IMG/VR virus record: IMGVR_UViG_3300032116_000108
Location: 1-64,000 of that record
Source: a virus
Strand: one strand, 5' to 3'
DNA length: 64,000 nucleotides
Part shown: positions 1 through 9,502 of the stretch, in pieces
Position numbering within the stretch: the first letter of the stretch is position 1
Layout: each line of letters opens with the position of its first letter
Translations under genes and position numbers: made by a program
The notes under the pieces: generated by a model
What the model saw: the letters and a program-made list of their open reading frames with translations, nothing else
The model's database searches: none
What the model was told of the DNA's origin: nothing

Positions 1-587
1 TTTGCCGCTTCAGGATTTTTGTATTTTAACTTTGATCTTGGGTTCCATGACCTTGACACAAAAAAGTTTAGGTCCCCTTTTTTATTAAATGACGGAACAA
101 TAATACGACCAGCATACTCACCTTCAACACAAAGACCAATATTATACTTATCTATTGTTTCTTGAGTTATACCTCTTTTTTTAAGGTAATTAAACGCCTC
201 TTTTCTTGGTACGTGTAATGGGTGTATTTCCTCAAACTTTTTATACTCTTTTGGTAATTCTAACTCTTTATATACTTTTTGTTTTTTTTCTACCTTATCC
301 GGTCTGATGAGGTTATAGGTTTTTTTGTCTTTTTTGGACCCAAATTGTTCAATTAATCTACCTAAATGTCCATGTGTATCGTGGGTTTCAGAACACGCCC
401 AACATTTATAGACGTGGTTAATATAATTTATTTCTAAATTTCCCTTACCGTCAGTTTTTGATAAACCTTTTATCTCATAGGAACAAACTGGACAGTCAAC
501 AGATATTTGACCACTATATTCATTTACGTTTTTCGGTTCACCAAAAATATTCTCGATAAGGTCAACTAATAGTGACTCTTCTTTCAT
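1..587 (-). CDS. DNA primase, DnaG/gp61-like (3' end outside window)
   Basis: This is the N-terminal 195 residues of a primase that makes RNA primers for lagging-strand synthesis with the phage helicase. The sequence shows a zinc ribbon of the CHC2/DnaG kind: a CPVC pair at C32/C35 and a CWAC pair at C62/C65. It is followed by a segment ending AGRIIVPSFNKKGDLNFF, which resembles the start of the DnaG catalytic core. The start is the ATG at 585-587, and no Shine-Dalgarno sequence precedes it. The gene follows the RuvC-like gene with a 34-nt gap and runs off the low-coordinate edge, so the TOPRIM active site cannot be seen. Zinc ribbon plus core make the family call strong; whether it is closer to gp61 or to bacterial DnaG cannot be decided here. 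Confidence 0.88.
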   Translation of the reverse strand, partial: MKEESLLVDLIENIFGEPKNVNEYSGQISVDCPVCSYEIKGLSKTDGKGNLEINYINHVYKCWACSETHDTHGHLGRLIEQFGSKKDKKTYNLIRPDKVEKKQKVYKELELPKEYKKFEEIHPLHVPRKEAFNYLKKRGITQETIDKYNIGLCVEGEYAGRIIVPSFNKKGDLNFFVSRSWNPRSKLKYKNPEAA

Positions 588-621
588 AAATAAAAGATAA
601 GAAATAAGGATGAATAGTCAA

Positions 622-1224
622 TTACCAGATGTTTTCTTGTTTCATATAACCTAAAACACACGTATAAGAATCGGCCATATCATAACACTCCTTTTTTAAT
701 GTGTTATTTTTTGTGTATAACCATGTGATTTGCGGTTCTTTGTCAGATACTCTTTTCCAAATTAATTCTTTTTTATCAACATCTTTTGGTAACCCTCCAA
801 ATAAAACGTATTTTCCTTTATCGTTTTGTTGGGTTAAATCAGGCCAAGCGAACTTTCTTGAGTTATATGTTGAAATATAAGATGGGACAATACCTAAAAT
901 ATCATAAATTGATTTTGTAATCATTGAGTTATATCTTAAAAGTGTTCCTACAGTCCAAACATTGTTAGAGTTTAATAGTGGTTCTTCAATAACAACGCTA
1001 GTAATACCTAAATTTTGGTATCCAGCTAATTTATCTTCAAACGCTTTAACTTTTAACAAAAGTTCTTGGATTTTATCATCAACTTTTGGTTTAATTACGG
1101 GTGAAAAGTGTGTTAGTTCTAATAACTCTTGTGATTTGATGTCAAATAAACTCCAACCTATAGTTTTAGTGGATATGTCTAACCCCAAAACTTTTGGTGA
1201 GTTTTTTAAATCTGTTTTTGCCAT
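622..1224 (-). CDS. RuvC-like Holliday junction resolvase / RNase H-fold nuclease
   Basis: This 200-aa protein has the residue pattern of the RuvC family, which cleaves four-way DNA junctions with two metal ions. The first strand is LGLDISTKTIGWS with catalytic-type D16. A second acidic pair follows in SVVIEEPLL (E80/E81). A C-terminal DxxD lies in CYDMADSYTC (D182, D185), matching the spacing of the last two RuvC aspartates. Length is close to the usual 160-200 aa. T4 itself uses endonuclease VII for this job, so this is a replacement by an unrelated fold, likely serving to resolve recombination branches before packaging. It lies between a fibre-type protein and the primase. Another RNase H-fold nuclease role is possible. 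Confidence 0.75.
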   Translation of the reverse strand: MAKTDLKNSPKVLGLDISTKTIGWSLFDIKSQELLELTHFSPVIKPKVDDKIQELLLKVKAFEDKLAGYQNLGITSVVIEEPLLNSNNVWTVGTLLRYNSMITKSIYDILGIVPSYISTYNSRKFAWPDLTQQNDKGKYVLFGGLPKDVDKKELIWKRVSDKEPQITWLYTKNNTLKKECYDMADSYTCVLGYMKQENIW

Positions 1225-1230
1225 AAAATT

Positions 1231-3423
1231 TTAAAAATCTAGTTTAACCGGATACTGTTGGATCCCTTGTCTTTTTTGTGGGGATTGTATCTTAGAAACA
1301 ACCATAAGTTCTTTTTCGGCATTGTAAAGTCCAACCTCTGTTATGTATGGTGGTGTTACATTATCCCATGTTGGGTTTGTTGATTTTAAAAACTGTGTTT
1401 GACCTAAATTACATAGGAAATTCATGACATATATGGTTGCGGTAATATCTGTTTGAATGTTACCAAAAAAGTAATACTCTCCTCCGAAATTCATGGTCAA
1501 ACCTGTTTGATTTACAACAGGAAGATTAATATAATCACTTAAATCATAAGAAATACCATTATCATACATATCTTTTGTGATTTGTATGGTTGTGCCCGTT
1601 AAACCACTAAGAGTTATAAAACCATTTGTTGTTTTAGCAGATAATTGTTCCATAACATCTATTTCAACCCAAGAAGTACTTAACGGTCTTGTTTGTCCTG
1701 AAGCCACTTTTTGAGCAATAACTTTCATTTCATTTGCCGTAAAACCTGTAGGTATTGTATTATTATTAGATATCAAAAACGGAAACTCGTTTCCAAATTT
1801 TAAAAATACATTATAAGTTGTTTGTGATGGATCGATAAGTGTTGGTGTTACTTGAGTATAATAATTGCAATGTAATGAGTTTGTAAATGCTGAGTTGTTA
1901 AACCTATAAGTTACAAATAAACTTTCTGTATTTGCACTTATTAACCCTTCGTCTTGACCTAATATACCATCACAAGCGTTAGGAATAATTGTCCCTACTT
2001 TTGGTGCGGGTAAAGTCCAAGATCTGTTTGATTTATTATTTAATGTTGCAACAATTTCTTCATCATCAAAAACAATCATTTTTAAATCAGGAAATACTTT
2101 ACCCACTCTATTAGGGTATCCATCAACATTTGCATGGGTATCCCATAAGTGATAGTATCTTATACCTGGTTTGTTAAAATCAGCACTTTTTAATGATTTA
2201 ATATAATAAGGGGTTAATAAATTAAGAGAAGAAAACCCATCAGGATCGGTATAAAAGTCTTCACCTATTGTTCCGTTTGGGTTTTTATGCCACATCAACC
2301 ATGGTATTGATATTTTTAAATTTCTTGCTTGTCCGGTATTTCCTGAATTTGCAACATCAAAAGGTTCTTGCGCAAATTTTTCTCCATAAAAATTATCTAT
2401 TGATTGGTTTGTGTAATGTACAATCGCAATTGCTTTTTGTTCTGAGGGTTTTACTGTTATTTTTTCGCCTAATGAATTATAAAAAAATGTACTACTTGTA
2501 TCTTTTTGGCCCGCATTTGTGTTATAACCTAAATATTCTTTTGTACCAACATAACCTGATGATTCATAATTTAAATAACCTTGTACTGTTGTTGGAAAAA
2601 CTCCCGCAGGGTTTTCTGTCCAAGGAATATTCATGTTCCAAACTTTTACATCTGTTTGTGAGACATCACAATTTGTTTCAAAATTAAATACGTTTGTTGC
2701 CCAATATGGTTCTGGAGTAATAGAATCATATAAATCGGTCATTCCTGAAGGATAAAATACAACTCTACTCTGACCTGAATAACTCATATTTAAAAAATCA
2801 GGTAATTGTCTATCCAATTCTATTGTAACTGTGGTTGCTGATGATGTGTCACCAGTAATATTAATTACTTTATAAGTGAATATAGAAGAATTACCACTCA
2901 AAGGGGTTACTGAGTTTGTACTAAATAAAGTTACAAACATACCAGGGGTTACAACTCCGGATACGGATACATTAATAGTATTTGCCGATATTGTGATTAC
3001 AGTTCCTGAAGATAGGTCACTATTTAAAATAACAAAATTTGGATTTACAGTATATGCCGAACTAGTGTATAGTGTGGATCCTGTAAAAAACCCTCTTGGC
3101 GCCGCAGAATTAAATATGTCATCAACAAAAGACGCATCATATGGTATACCGTATGTTGATCCTGAATTCGCATCAACAAAAATTGGGTATTTTATGTTCA
3201 TTTTGTTAAATTCAGGAACAGGTGTAAGATTTTGTGAATTGTATTGTGGTCTTAAAACATTAAATGAGTTTATTACATTTTCACCATTAAAATTATAACA
3301 AACCTCACTATCACCTACTTGAAAATAAGATACATTAAAATTACCCTGAGATAGTCTTCTTCTTCCCGCATCAGTAAGAATTGTGTTAATTAAACCATCT
3401 GTTGTTTTATTTATATAAGACAT
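1231..3423 (-). CDS. Tail/fibre-associated structural protein
   Basis: This 730-aa protein begins MSYINKTTDGLINTILTD followed by AGRRRLSQGNF and FQVGDSEVCYN. I recognise this N-terminal type (a short helix, then a phrase about a 'GDSE' turn) from virion proteins of environmental myophages, but no function is established to my knowledge. The rest is beta-rich, Asn/Thr/Gly-rich and free of Cys pairs or membrane segments, as expected of a tail appendage. It is the last gene of the adhesion region before the nuclease and primase genes. An exact TATTTATA box (minus sense) sits only 4 nt before the ATG. It could anchor or terminate the neighbouring fibres. Confidence 0.55.
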   Translation of the reverse strand: MSYINKTTDGLINTILTDAGRRRLSQGNFNVSYFQVGDSEVCYNFNGENVINSFNVLRPQYNSQNLTPVPEFNKMNIKYPIFVDANSGSTYGIPYDASFVDDIFNSAAPRGFFTGSTLYTSSAYTVNPNFVILNSDLSSGTVITISANTINVSVSGVVTPGMFVTLFSTNSVTPLSGNSSIFTYKVINITGDTSSATTVTIELDRQLPDFLNMSYSGQSRVVFYPSGMTDLYDSITPEPYWATNVFNFETNCDVSQTDVKVWNMNIPWTENPAGVFPTTVQGYLNYESSGYVGTKEYLGYNTNAGQKDTSSTFFYNSLGEKITVKPSEQKAIAIVHYTNQSIDNFYGEKFAQEPFDVANSGNTGQARNLKISIPWLMWHKNPNGTIGEDFYTDPDGFSSLNLLTPYYIKSLKSADFNKPGIRYYHLWDTHANVDGYPNRVGKVFPDLKMIVFDDEEIVATLNNKSNRSWTLPAPKVGTIIPNACDGILGQDEGLISANTESLFVTYRFNNSAFTNSLHCNYYTQVTPTLIDPSQTTYNVFLKFGNEFPFLISNNNTIPTGFTANEMKVIAQKVASGQTRPLSTSWVEIDVMEQLSAKTTNGFITLSGLTGTTIQITKDMYDNGISYDLSDYINLPVVNQTGLTMNFGGEYYFFGNIQTDITATIYVMNFLCNLGQTQFLKSTNPTWDNVTPPYITEVGLYNAEKELMVVSKIQSPQKRQGIQQYPVKLDF

Positions 3424-3427
3424 ATGT

Positions 3428-3435
3428 TATAAATA
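3428..3435 (-). promoter_or_regulatory. TATTTATA box before the 730-aa structural gene
   Basis: Exact 8-mer in minus-strand sense, ending 4 nt before the ATG at 3423. This is the closest spacing of the set; if it is a promoter the transcript would be nearly leaderless or would start inside the gene. Confidence 0.4.
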
Positions 3436-3455
3436 TCTATTTTATTTTTTTGTTA

Positions 3456-5108
3456 TTATCCTCCGATACCTCCACCACCGCTTGGTGCAACAGTTAATAG
3501 TCCTTCTTTATCTAATACATTTGTTATTGGGTTAGCAGGTATGTTTAAAGTTTCACAAACATTTTGATTAACTATAGTCGCATTAATCACCGAAAAACTA
3601 TCTCTAATAACTCCCTTTGTTGGACATACTGTAGAATTATTAGTTGTTATTTTTTTAAATATTTGACCTCCAACAGTACCCGGTCCTGTTATTTTTGCAG
3701 AATATGTTCTTGTTGTTGCGGTTACATTAAAATTAGTAAAATTAGTTGACCCAGCACAAAAAGTTGTTGTTGATGTATTAAAACTATTTGTAATTCCACT
3801 TGTTAAATATTGACCTCCTCCTGTTTGACCTGTTGTTGAAGAGTGTAATAATATTGGTGAACTTGTTGTATAAGTTCCTCCTGAAATATTTGTTGTGTGA
3901 ACAATATCAAACGTAATAGTTTTATTTGGCGGTAATGGTGGTTGAATACTAACTTGCCAATCAAATGTCGTTTGTTTATATGACGGAGCGTTGGTTATTG
4001 TTGGTGTTGATGGTATAAAATTTAATGTTATTTGATAATTTGCTACTGATGATTGTGCCGCAACATTAACAAGTTTACTTCCAATATTTCCAATAATGTC
4101 TTTAGCATAAACCGTATATGTGCCTGTATCTAAATTTAGAAAAAATGGTGATGTTTGATAATCTATAGGATTATTTGTTAATGAATATGTATATGGTGGT
4201 ATCCCTCCAATGACTGATGTTACCTGTATTAATCCATTATTAGAGTTTGCACAAGTAGCCGACGATTGTGAAGTATTTAATACAAGATTATCTTCGCAAA
4301 GTCCTTGAGTCACGTTTATTGTTCCACTTGCACCATTAAAATTCCATATACCTATCGGTGGGGACACGTTTGATTGTAAAACAGGTTGTCCTGCTAATGT
4401 CCATCCGGAAACCATCCATTGAAGTGATGTTGTGTTATAATAAATTGTTCTAGTTGTGCTTGTCCAAGAGGGATACCCATTTATGGTGTTAGCAGAATAA
4501 AATTGATATTGAGTATTAGTTGCCGTTATAACTGGTGGTAATGTTGGTGTTATTATATAAATTTTAGAGTTTAAACAAAGTGTTTCTGTATTTTCAATTT
4601 CAGGTGTAGTAGGAAAACATTCAGTACAATTATCAAAAGGCCCTGTTGTTGTTGTTGCGGTAAATTGATAATAAGTTTGTCCTGTATATAAAACTAATCC
4701 TTCGCTCACCCAACAACCTGTTTGAGACGCTAATGTCCATGTTTTTCCTGTCAATATTTGATTTTCTAAATCCGCAGTATAATACAAATGACTTTCAGGG
4801 TCATTGCAATCAAAAAATGATTCTATATAAAATGTTTCAAACCCGACCTCACAAGTTGTTGTTGCGGTAAAATCACCAAAATAGTCAGTAACAGTTGCAG
4901 TATATTCGCCAGGTGCTAAATTTGTTAGTGTTTGTAATTGTGAACCACCACCACCCCAAGATATGTAATAAGGTGGTGTACCACCACTTATAAATAATGT
5001 TATTGCACCATCAGTTGTAAATGGACTGTAAGCGTCTGTCACAATACACTCAACACCCAAAGGGTATAATGTTAAAATATCACAAGTATTTGCACTATAA
5101 TTTACCAT
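3456..5108 (-). CDS. SprB-repeat adhesin-like fibre protein
   Basis: This 550-aa protein carries at least two SprB-type Ig-like repeats. One, near residues 30-80, contains GGTPPYYISW and later LAPGEYTATVTDYFG. Another contains GGIPPYTYSLTNN followed by LDTGTYTVYAKDIIGN. SprB repeats are known from the large cell-surface gliding adhesin of flavobacteria; here they most likely build a receptor-binding fibre or tail decoration. No signal peptide is visible, in line with a virion protein. The C-terminus is glycine-rich (APSGGGGIGG). It is separated by 1 nt from the upstream 133-aa fibre gene, so the two are probably co-translated. Exact structural position is unknown. Confidence 0.65.
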   Translation of the reverse strand: MVNYSANTCDILTLYPLGVECIVTDAYSPFTTDGAITLFISGGTPPYYISWGGGGSQLQTLTNLAPGEYTATVTDYFGDFTATTTCEVGFETFYIESFFDCNDPESHLYYTADLENQILTGKTWTLASQTGCWVSEGLVLYTGQTYYQFTATTTTGPFDNCTECFPTTPEIENTETLCLNSKIYIITPTLPPVITATNTQYQFYSANTINGYPSWTSTTRTIYYNTTSLQWMVSGWTLAGQPVLQSNVSPPIGIWNFNGASGTINVTQGLCEDNLVLNTSQSSATCANSNNGLIQVTSVIGGIPPYTYSLTNNPIDYQTSPFFLNLDTGTYTVYAKDIIGNIGSKLVNVAAQSSVANYQITLNFIPSTPTITNAPSYKQTTFDWQVSIQPPLPPNKTITFDIVHTTNISGGTYTTSSPILLHSSTTGQTGGGQYLTSGITNSFNTSTTTFCAGSTNFTNFNVTATTRTYSAKITGPGTVGGQIFKKITTNNSTVCPTKGVIRDSFSVINATIVNQNVCETLNIPANPITNVLDKEGLLTVAPSGGGGIGG

Positions 5109-5109
5109 A

Positions 5110-5511
5110 TTAGAAAGTGGTTCCTGTAACTATAAACCAACCATTATTAGTTTTATAGTAAAAATTATCATCATCCCAAGAAAAACTACCAGGATCCCCA
5201 ATTGGGTCTGTAGAACCTGATGGGGTAAAACTTGAAGACAAAGTCATAGTAGTTGCACTAAATCCATTATTTACTGTTATACCTGAATTGATATTCACCT
5301 CCGATTCAAAGTTTATAGGTGAACATCCGTGTATGTTTGTAACATAAAGATTAGGTACACAATTACCTGACCAAAATAATTGCCCTAATTCTGCTTTATA
5401 AGAAGAACCCGCAGCGTTTTGTGATGGATCACCAGTATATACAATATGTATAAGTGTTGTTGGCGTTATTGCTGATTGTTGAGCCAATATTTTATCTGTT
5501 AGTTTTGCCAT
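5110..5511 (-). CDS. Short fibre protein (paralogue of the N-terminal module of the 645-aa SHAEG fibre)
   Basis: This 133-aa protein shares its N-terminal block with the fibre at 11539-13476. Both contain ITPTTLIHIV, then GDxSQN.AGSS.KAELGQL, and later LYVTNIHGCSPI. The middle, containing the SHAEG repeats in the long paralogue, is absent. The C-terminus (FSWDDDNFYYKTNNGWF) looks like a small beta domain. It may be a truncated fibre, or a connector using the same attachment module. It sits between a 94-aa protein and the SprB-repeat protein. The start at 5511 leaves 23 nt to the upstream gene, with a TATA-rich gap but no exact TATTTATA box. Confidence 0.65.
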   Translation of the reverse strand: MAKLTDKILAQQSAITPTTLIHIVYTGDPSQNAAGSSYKAELGQLFWSGNCVPNLYVTNIHGCSPINFESEVNINSGITVNNGFSATTMTLSSSFTPSGSTDPIGDPGSFSWDDDNFYYKTNNGWFIVTGTTF

Positions 5512-5534
5512 GTCTTTATATAATATATATAAGT

Positions 5535-5819
5535 TTATTGAAATTCATATGGTGTATCGTCCATGAATGTAAAAATTTCATCGTCCATAAATTCTTTAAA
5601 AGAACTACTTGTAAAACAATACTCACATTCATTATTGTCAATTACTTTTATTGTGTATGATGGGCTTTCCTCAAAAAAAGAAGGTAGAGTAAAATCATAC
5701 GGTAATGTACTAGTTGTTCCGATATATAAACAAGTTGCCGTTGATGTGCAATTATCACAAACCCATATATCAAGTGGAAATGTACCTGTTGTTGAATTTA
5801 ATGTTACAATTTGTGCCAT
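5535..5819 (-). CDS. 94-aa Cys-containing beta-domain protein, copy 1 of 3
   Basis: Unknown function. It is related to the two proteins at 13498-13785 and 13801-14088. All three have an N-terminal strand, then a CD..x..C motif (here VCDNCTSTATCLYIG), a hydrophobic middle and a second motif IDxx(G/E)C.Y (here VIDNNECEYCF). The spacing suggests one small Ig-like or SprB-like domain as a stand-alone protein. The C-terminal tail FMDDTPYEFQ resembles FMDGFGYIFQ of the copy at 13498. Each copy lies directly after a Pro-Thr-tract protein and before a fibre gene, so it is probably a minor fibre component or adaptor. Gap to the upstream gene is 1 nt, implying coupling. Confidence 0.6.
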   Translation of the reverse strand: MAQIVTLNSTTGTFPLDIWVCDNCTSTATCLYIGTTSTLPYDFTLPSFFEESPSYTIKVIDNNECEYCFTSSSFKEFMDDEIFTFMDDTPYEFQ

Positions 5820-5820
5820 A

Positions 5821-7437
5821 TTAACAATTTCCGTTTACGTTACAATATTCAGTTAATAGTCCTGTTGGGCTTACTTCAAATATTTTTGTACCATATTTTA
5901 TATATGTCACAAAAACAGGTGTTGTTAAATTTATATCTTCATACACATAAACACCACTAACTAATGATTGTCCGTCAGCATATATTGTTTGAGTTGTGCC
6001 TCCATTTGTAAGTTCACAAACAGGACAATTTAAGCTAAACTCACCTTTTACATTCCATGAAGTTACTGTTGGTGTTGGTGTTGGTGTTGGTAATAAACAT
6101 GATTCACATGATTTAAATACAGTGAAAGAAGTTCCTGTAAATACCTCTTGTTGTGACCATATAAATCCAGCAGGTGGTGTATAACCAACAAAGTTACCAA
6201 TATAGGTATAACAACTACCTGAAGAAGATTTTAAAACATCTCCAACATCCACAGTAGATCCTGGATATGTGTATTGAATGATCATACTGTTATTTGTACA
6301 AGATGTGAAAACAAATTGTGTCGATACAGGAAACGTTGGTGTTGGCGTTGGCGTCGGTGTTGGAGTTGGAGTCGGTGTTGGAGTCGGTGTTGGAGTAGGT
6401 GTCGGTGTTGGGGCAATACAAGACGTACATCCTGATATATAAATAGCTTGAACTGAATTTAAATAATTTGAAACGCTACCAAATATATCATTCTGGTATG
6501 TCACACATTTATAATTTCCATTAATAACCGCCAAAAATGTTGTTCCTGTTGTAACTCCTGATCCTGAAAAGGTTATTGGTCCTGTAACATAATAACTTAA
6601 ACCCGTATCACAGTCTACTAATTGTTTAACATTTGTACAATCAAATAAACCACTATCAACAACATACGTAACTGATGATAAAATTGGATACATAGTTGGT
6701 GTAGGTGTAGGTGTAGGTGTTGGTGGTGGTAAAGGTGATGGTGATCCTGATATTGAAATAGAAACCGTAAAACCTGAACATAGATTTGGCGTAGGGGTTG
6801 GGGTAGGTGTCGGAGTTGGCGTTGGTGTCGGGGTAGGCGTTGGTGTTGGTGTTGGTATTTCACATTCTAATAATATATCAAAATCCAACAATGAGCAAGG
6901 GTCTGAAGGTGTTGAACCTGAAGGGCAAAGTCCTGTATTTAGTATAGTTGAATCCAAATCGGGACACGTTTGTGTTGTTGGTTGTGATCCATAAAATAAG
7001 CAATTTCCAGTAAGTCCTGTTGATAAACACCATTTTGTGTTGTTATAAAACAAATACCCAGGATTCGTCCCTCCAGTCCAAAAAGGATAACCATTTTCAT
7101 GACCAGCAACATTATAATTACCTGTTATTGCGGTATATCCACTAAAATTAATCGATACACAAACTTCATTACTACAACAATCACCTGTGGCACATAAAGT
7201 ATCTGAACAGTCAGTTTGTAATGTGTATGTTCCATCTAAATTTGTAAAAGTTGTTGCAGTAAATCCAGAAGTAAATGCTGAAACTATGGTGTAGCACCCA
7301 TTTGGTACTACTGGATCACCAGAAAAATGATATGTTAATCCTGTAGTTGCGGTTCCACCCGTTGCAATCCATGCAACGTCATCTGTCACGTATTTGTAAG
7401 CACCATAACAACAACCTTGAAATCTTAAATCTGCCAT
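5821..7437 (-). CDS. Multi-domain fibre protein with four Pro-Thr tracts
   Basis: This 538-aa protein consists of small Cys-containing beta domains joined by alternating Pro-Thr tracts at about residues 193-217, 236-248, 341-368 and 448-457. The N-terminus contains many Cys (for example [12 protein letters not shown]). The tracts are expected to be extended linkers. Such Thr-rich linkers are typical O-glycosylation targets in other organisms, and two glycosyltransferase genes lie immediately upstream. No signal peptide or membrane segment is seen. An exact TATTTATA box lies 16 nt before the start, so it may open a transcription unit with the 94-aa protein and short fibre. A role in adhesion or fibre spacing is inference. 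Confidence 0.65.
   Translation of the reverse strand: MADLRFQGCCYGAYKYVTDDVAWIATGGTATTGLTYHFSGDPVVPNGCYTIVSAFTSGFTATTFTNLDGTYTLQTDCSDTLCATGDCCSNEVCVSINFSGYTAITGNYNVAGHENGYPFWTGGTNPGYLFYNNTKWCLSTGLTGNCLFYGSQPTTQTCPDLDSTILNTGLCPSGSTPSDPCSLLDFDILLECEIPTPTPTPTPTPTPTPTPTPTPTPNLCSGFTVSISISGSPSPLPPPTPTPTPTPTMYPILSSVTYVVDSGLFDCTNVKQLVDCDTGLSYYVTGPITFSGSGVTTGTTFLAVINGNYKCVTYQNDIFGSVSNYLNSVQAIYISGCTSCIAPTPTPTPTPTPTPTPTPTPTPTPTPTFPVSTQFVFTSCTNNSMIIQYTYPGSTVDVGDVLKSSSGSCYTYIGNFVGYTPPAGFIWSQQEVFTGTSFTVFKSCESCLLPTPTPTPTVTSWNVKGEFSLNCPVCELTNGGTTQTIYADGQSLVSGVYVYEDINLTTPVFVTYIKYGTKIFEVSPTGLLTEYCNVNGNC
6066..6092. repeat. Pro-Thr coding repeat, tract 4
   Basis: Short run of GGTGTT units (plus strand) encoding alternating Pro-Thr near the C-terminus of the 538-aa protein. 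Confidence 0.8.
6333..6413. repeat. Pro-Thr coding repeat, tract 3
   Basis: About 80 bases of GTTGGN hexamers encoding some 13 Pro-Thr pairs. Third codon positions vary freely (GGT, GGC, GGA, GTA, GTC), so the tract is kept at protein level and is not a fresh slippage product. Confidence 0.85.
6694..6730. repeat. Pro-Thr coding repeat, tract 2
   Basis: Short run of GGTGTA hexamers followed by GGTGGTGGT, encoding Pro-Pro-Pro then Pro-Thr pairs between two small domains. Confidence 0.8.
6786..6857. repeat. Pro-Thr coding repeat, tract 1
   Basis: About 72 bases of degenerate GGNGTN hexamers, the N-terminal-most tract of the 538-aa protein. Confidence 0.85.
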
Positions 7438-7453
7438 TTAAATTTTTATATTA

Positions 7454-7461
7454 TATAAATA
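7454..7461 (-). promoter_or_regulatory. TATTTATA box before the Pro-Thr fibre gene
   Basis: Exact match in minus sense, 16 nt from the ATG at 7437, followed by an A/T-only leader. Confidence 0.4.
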
Positions 7462-7475
7462 ATCTAACTTTTGTT

Positions 7476-8273
7476 TTATAAATCTAAATTTATCTCTTCA
7501 GGTTTATAATTATAAAAATGTTTATATGCGTGTAAAAAGGCAACGGTTGGTTGTTCCTCCATAGGTACTGACCATCCTGTCTTATCCCACCAATTTCCTA
7601 TGTTTTTTGAATCGTATTGTGCCCAATCTTCCCAAACACCGCTGGTATACCCAAAGAATTGAAATAAAAATGATAGGGTGGCGTCACACCATTCTATAGG
7701 TCTAGAATCTAATTTATATATACTATCCCAAGGAACCTCATTTAATTTATTATATATTTCAATAAATTTTTCTCTATTAAAAATTGTACCTCCACAGGCA
7801 CCATAACTCTGTAAAGATCCTAAATGACTCCAATGATGTCTTGATTCATCTGTGACATTAAATTTATTTTTTAAATATTTGTATAACTCTTCAGTATATA
7901 AAGGCCCGTTTGCGCCTGAAATATCAAATTTTGGTGGTTTAGTGATTTCAAATCTACACCAAACATCATCTTCATAGTGTATAACCCATTCAACGTTTTT
8001 TAATGTTGTTGTACATGCGTCGTATACTCTTTTTAACCAATCTAGTTGTCCATTTTCTTTTACAAAAACTCTCCCTGATGTTGGGTTATTAATTCCTTGT
8101 TGTTCTAACCAAACATAATCACAATTAAATTTTTTTGCGACGGGTTCAAGTAATTTTGATCCGTCCTCAAATAATGCAACAGGAATATTAGGGTATATTT
8201 TTCTTAATTGTTCTAATGCCTTGTAACACGCCACTAATTTATGTCCTGACTGATAAAAAACTCCTATATTCAT
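7476..8273 (-). CDS. Glycosyltransferase-like protein
   Basis: The 265-aa product begins MNIGVFYQSG and has a Rossmann-like N-terminus with alternating strands and helices (VALFEDGSK, CDYVWLEQQ). An acidic EDD motif sits in WVIHYEDDVW at residues 101-103, where GT-A transferases bind the metal and sugar nucleotide. A C-terminal stretch is rich in Trp and aromatic residues. I chose the ATG at 8271-8273 rather than one 27 nt upstream because it forms an ATGA overlap with the stop of the preceding transferase gene, the usual arrangement for coupled translation. The likely role is sugar transfer to a phage fibre or to a host glycan. The specific GT family is not certain. Confidence 0.65.
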   Translation of the reverse strand: MNIGVFYQSGHKLVACYKALEQLRKIYPNIPVALFEDGSKLLEPVAKKFNCDYVWLEQQGINNPTSGRVFVKENGQLDWLKRVYDACTTTLKNVEWVIHYEDDVWCRFEITKPPKFDISGANGPLYTEELYKYLKNKFNVTDESRHHWSHLGSLQSYGACGGTIFNREKFIEIYNKLNEVPWDSIYKLDSRPIEWCDATLSFLFQFFGYTSGVWEDWAQYDSKNIGNWWDKTGWSVPMEEQPTVAFLHAYKHFYNYKPEEINLDL

Positions 8274-9466
8274 AATAAAAAATCTTGTCTGTTTATCCAA
8301 TTATCCGTATTATCATAAACCCAATATACCCACTTATGTGGTTGGGAGAATGATTTGAAGTTTGCTATTATTTTTTCTTGGTAGTTAGTTATATCATTGC
8401 GGTAGATAACATTATTTTTGTCATCTTCAATACCAATATAAATAAATTTAAAGTTTTCGGTCATTGGGATTTCTAATTCCAAGTTATATTCTTTTTCTTC
8501 TTCTAAATACCACTCAGATGAATCATTAATTGGTGGATTAGTTCCTTTTAAAGTTTCTTGATGTAATTTTCTATTTTTAAAGTTTATTCCGGTATATTCT
8601 TCATATTCTTTATGTGTTCTAACACTTCCTAAACCATATACACCTAAATCTATATTATTATCTTCTTCTTGTAACATGTGTCGTAATCTTCGTTTGGATT
8701 CGTTATCCATCTCCCACCATTGTTTTTCAACAACACCATTATTTTTATTTTCTTGGTTAAAATCTGTCCAATGTTTTGTTCTACCTTCTCTTGTATATTC
8801 ATGCCACACAACTGTTTTATGAGGATGAAATAGATCATAACCTAAAGTATATGAACGAATTGATAAACTAATTTCATCTCCAGCAAAATAAATGTTTGGG
8901 TCATATTTGTATTCTTCACAATGTTTTCCTAGTGTAAAAAAGAAATGTCCACTAACAAATCTTGCAGGTATTGGTTTATCTAACATTTCCCAATTTGGTA
9001 TTCCGTTTGGTCTAAACATTATGGTTCCACTTTCTGTGAAATTTGTAGCAACCATTTTATATGGTTCAACATTTAATAACTCATTATCACTTGGTCTATA
9101 CATTCCAGCATATGATGTGATAATAGGTTTTTTTGAATCAACCATATTCATCATATTAATTAATTCTTCATCCCAATCTTGTAGAAATCTATGATGTGAA
9201 TCTAATTGGAGTGTATATTCTTCTCCTTTCCAAAGTTTTTGTATTTCTGAACGAGCCCAACATAAACCCTTACTTTCTGACCAATTGTATTCTAAAATTC
9301 TAAACCTATCATCGGTGTAAAATTCTTCTAAGGTTTCTGTTTCGTCTTTTTGCCAACATATACCAAAAGTTAAATTTTCAGGGTATTTCGCCTTATTAAT
9401 ACAATCTCTAATTGTTGGTAAAAGTTCTGGGTCTCTATATGATGCGATTTGAACAAATATTTTCAT
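8270..9466 (-). CDS. GlcNAc-transferase-family glycosyltransferase
   Basis: This 398-aa protein closely follows the pattern of the 'glycosyltransferase (GlcNAc)' family (PF11397), whose characterised member adds GlcNAc to hydroxyproline on Dictyostelium Skp1. Visible matches are IFVQIASYRDPELLPTIRD at the start, a KAKYPENLTFGICWQ segment, the SKGLCWARS segment and the DSH motif in LQLDSHHRF (D89-S90-H91), which replaces the DxD of other GT-A enzymes. The C-terminal 100 residues form a second domain with no obvious family. It overlaps the next transferase by ATGA and lies between two groups of Pro/Thr-rich fibre genes. Modification of the phage's own fibres is an attractive inference; modification of a host surface sugar is the alternative. 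Confidence 0.8.
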   Translation of the reverse strand: MKIFVQIASYRDPELLPTIRDCINKAKYPENLTFGICWQKDETETLEEFYTDDRFRILEYNWSESKGLCWARSEIQKLWKGEEYTLQLDSHHRFLQDWDEELINMMNMVDSKKPIITSYAGMYRPSDNELLNVEPYKMVATNFTESGTIMFRPNGIPNWEMLDKPIPARFVSGHFFFTLGKHCEEYKYDPNIYFAGDEISLSIRSYTLGYDLFHPHKTVVWHEYTREGRTKHWTDFNQENKNNGVVEKQWWEMDNESKRRLRHMLQEEDNNIDLGVYGLGSVRTHKEYEEYTGINFKNRKLHQETLKGTNPPINDSSEWYLEEEKEYNLELEIPMTENFKFIYIGIEDDKNNVIYRNDITNYQEKIIANFKSFSQPHKWVYWVYDNTDNWINRQDFLL

Positions 9467-9502
9467 ATAAGAATGTTATGAAAATATAAAAATAAATGAA
9501 TA

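Noticed and set aside
6618-6863. Minus-strand His/Gln-rich 81-aa frame inside the Pro-Thr protein gene
   Set aside because: It is the alternative reading of the GGTGTN repeats and is fully contained in the real gene.
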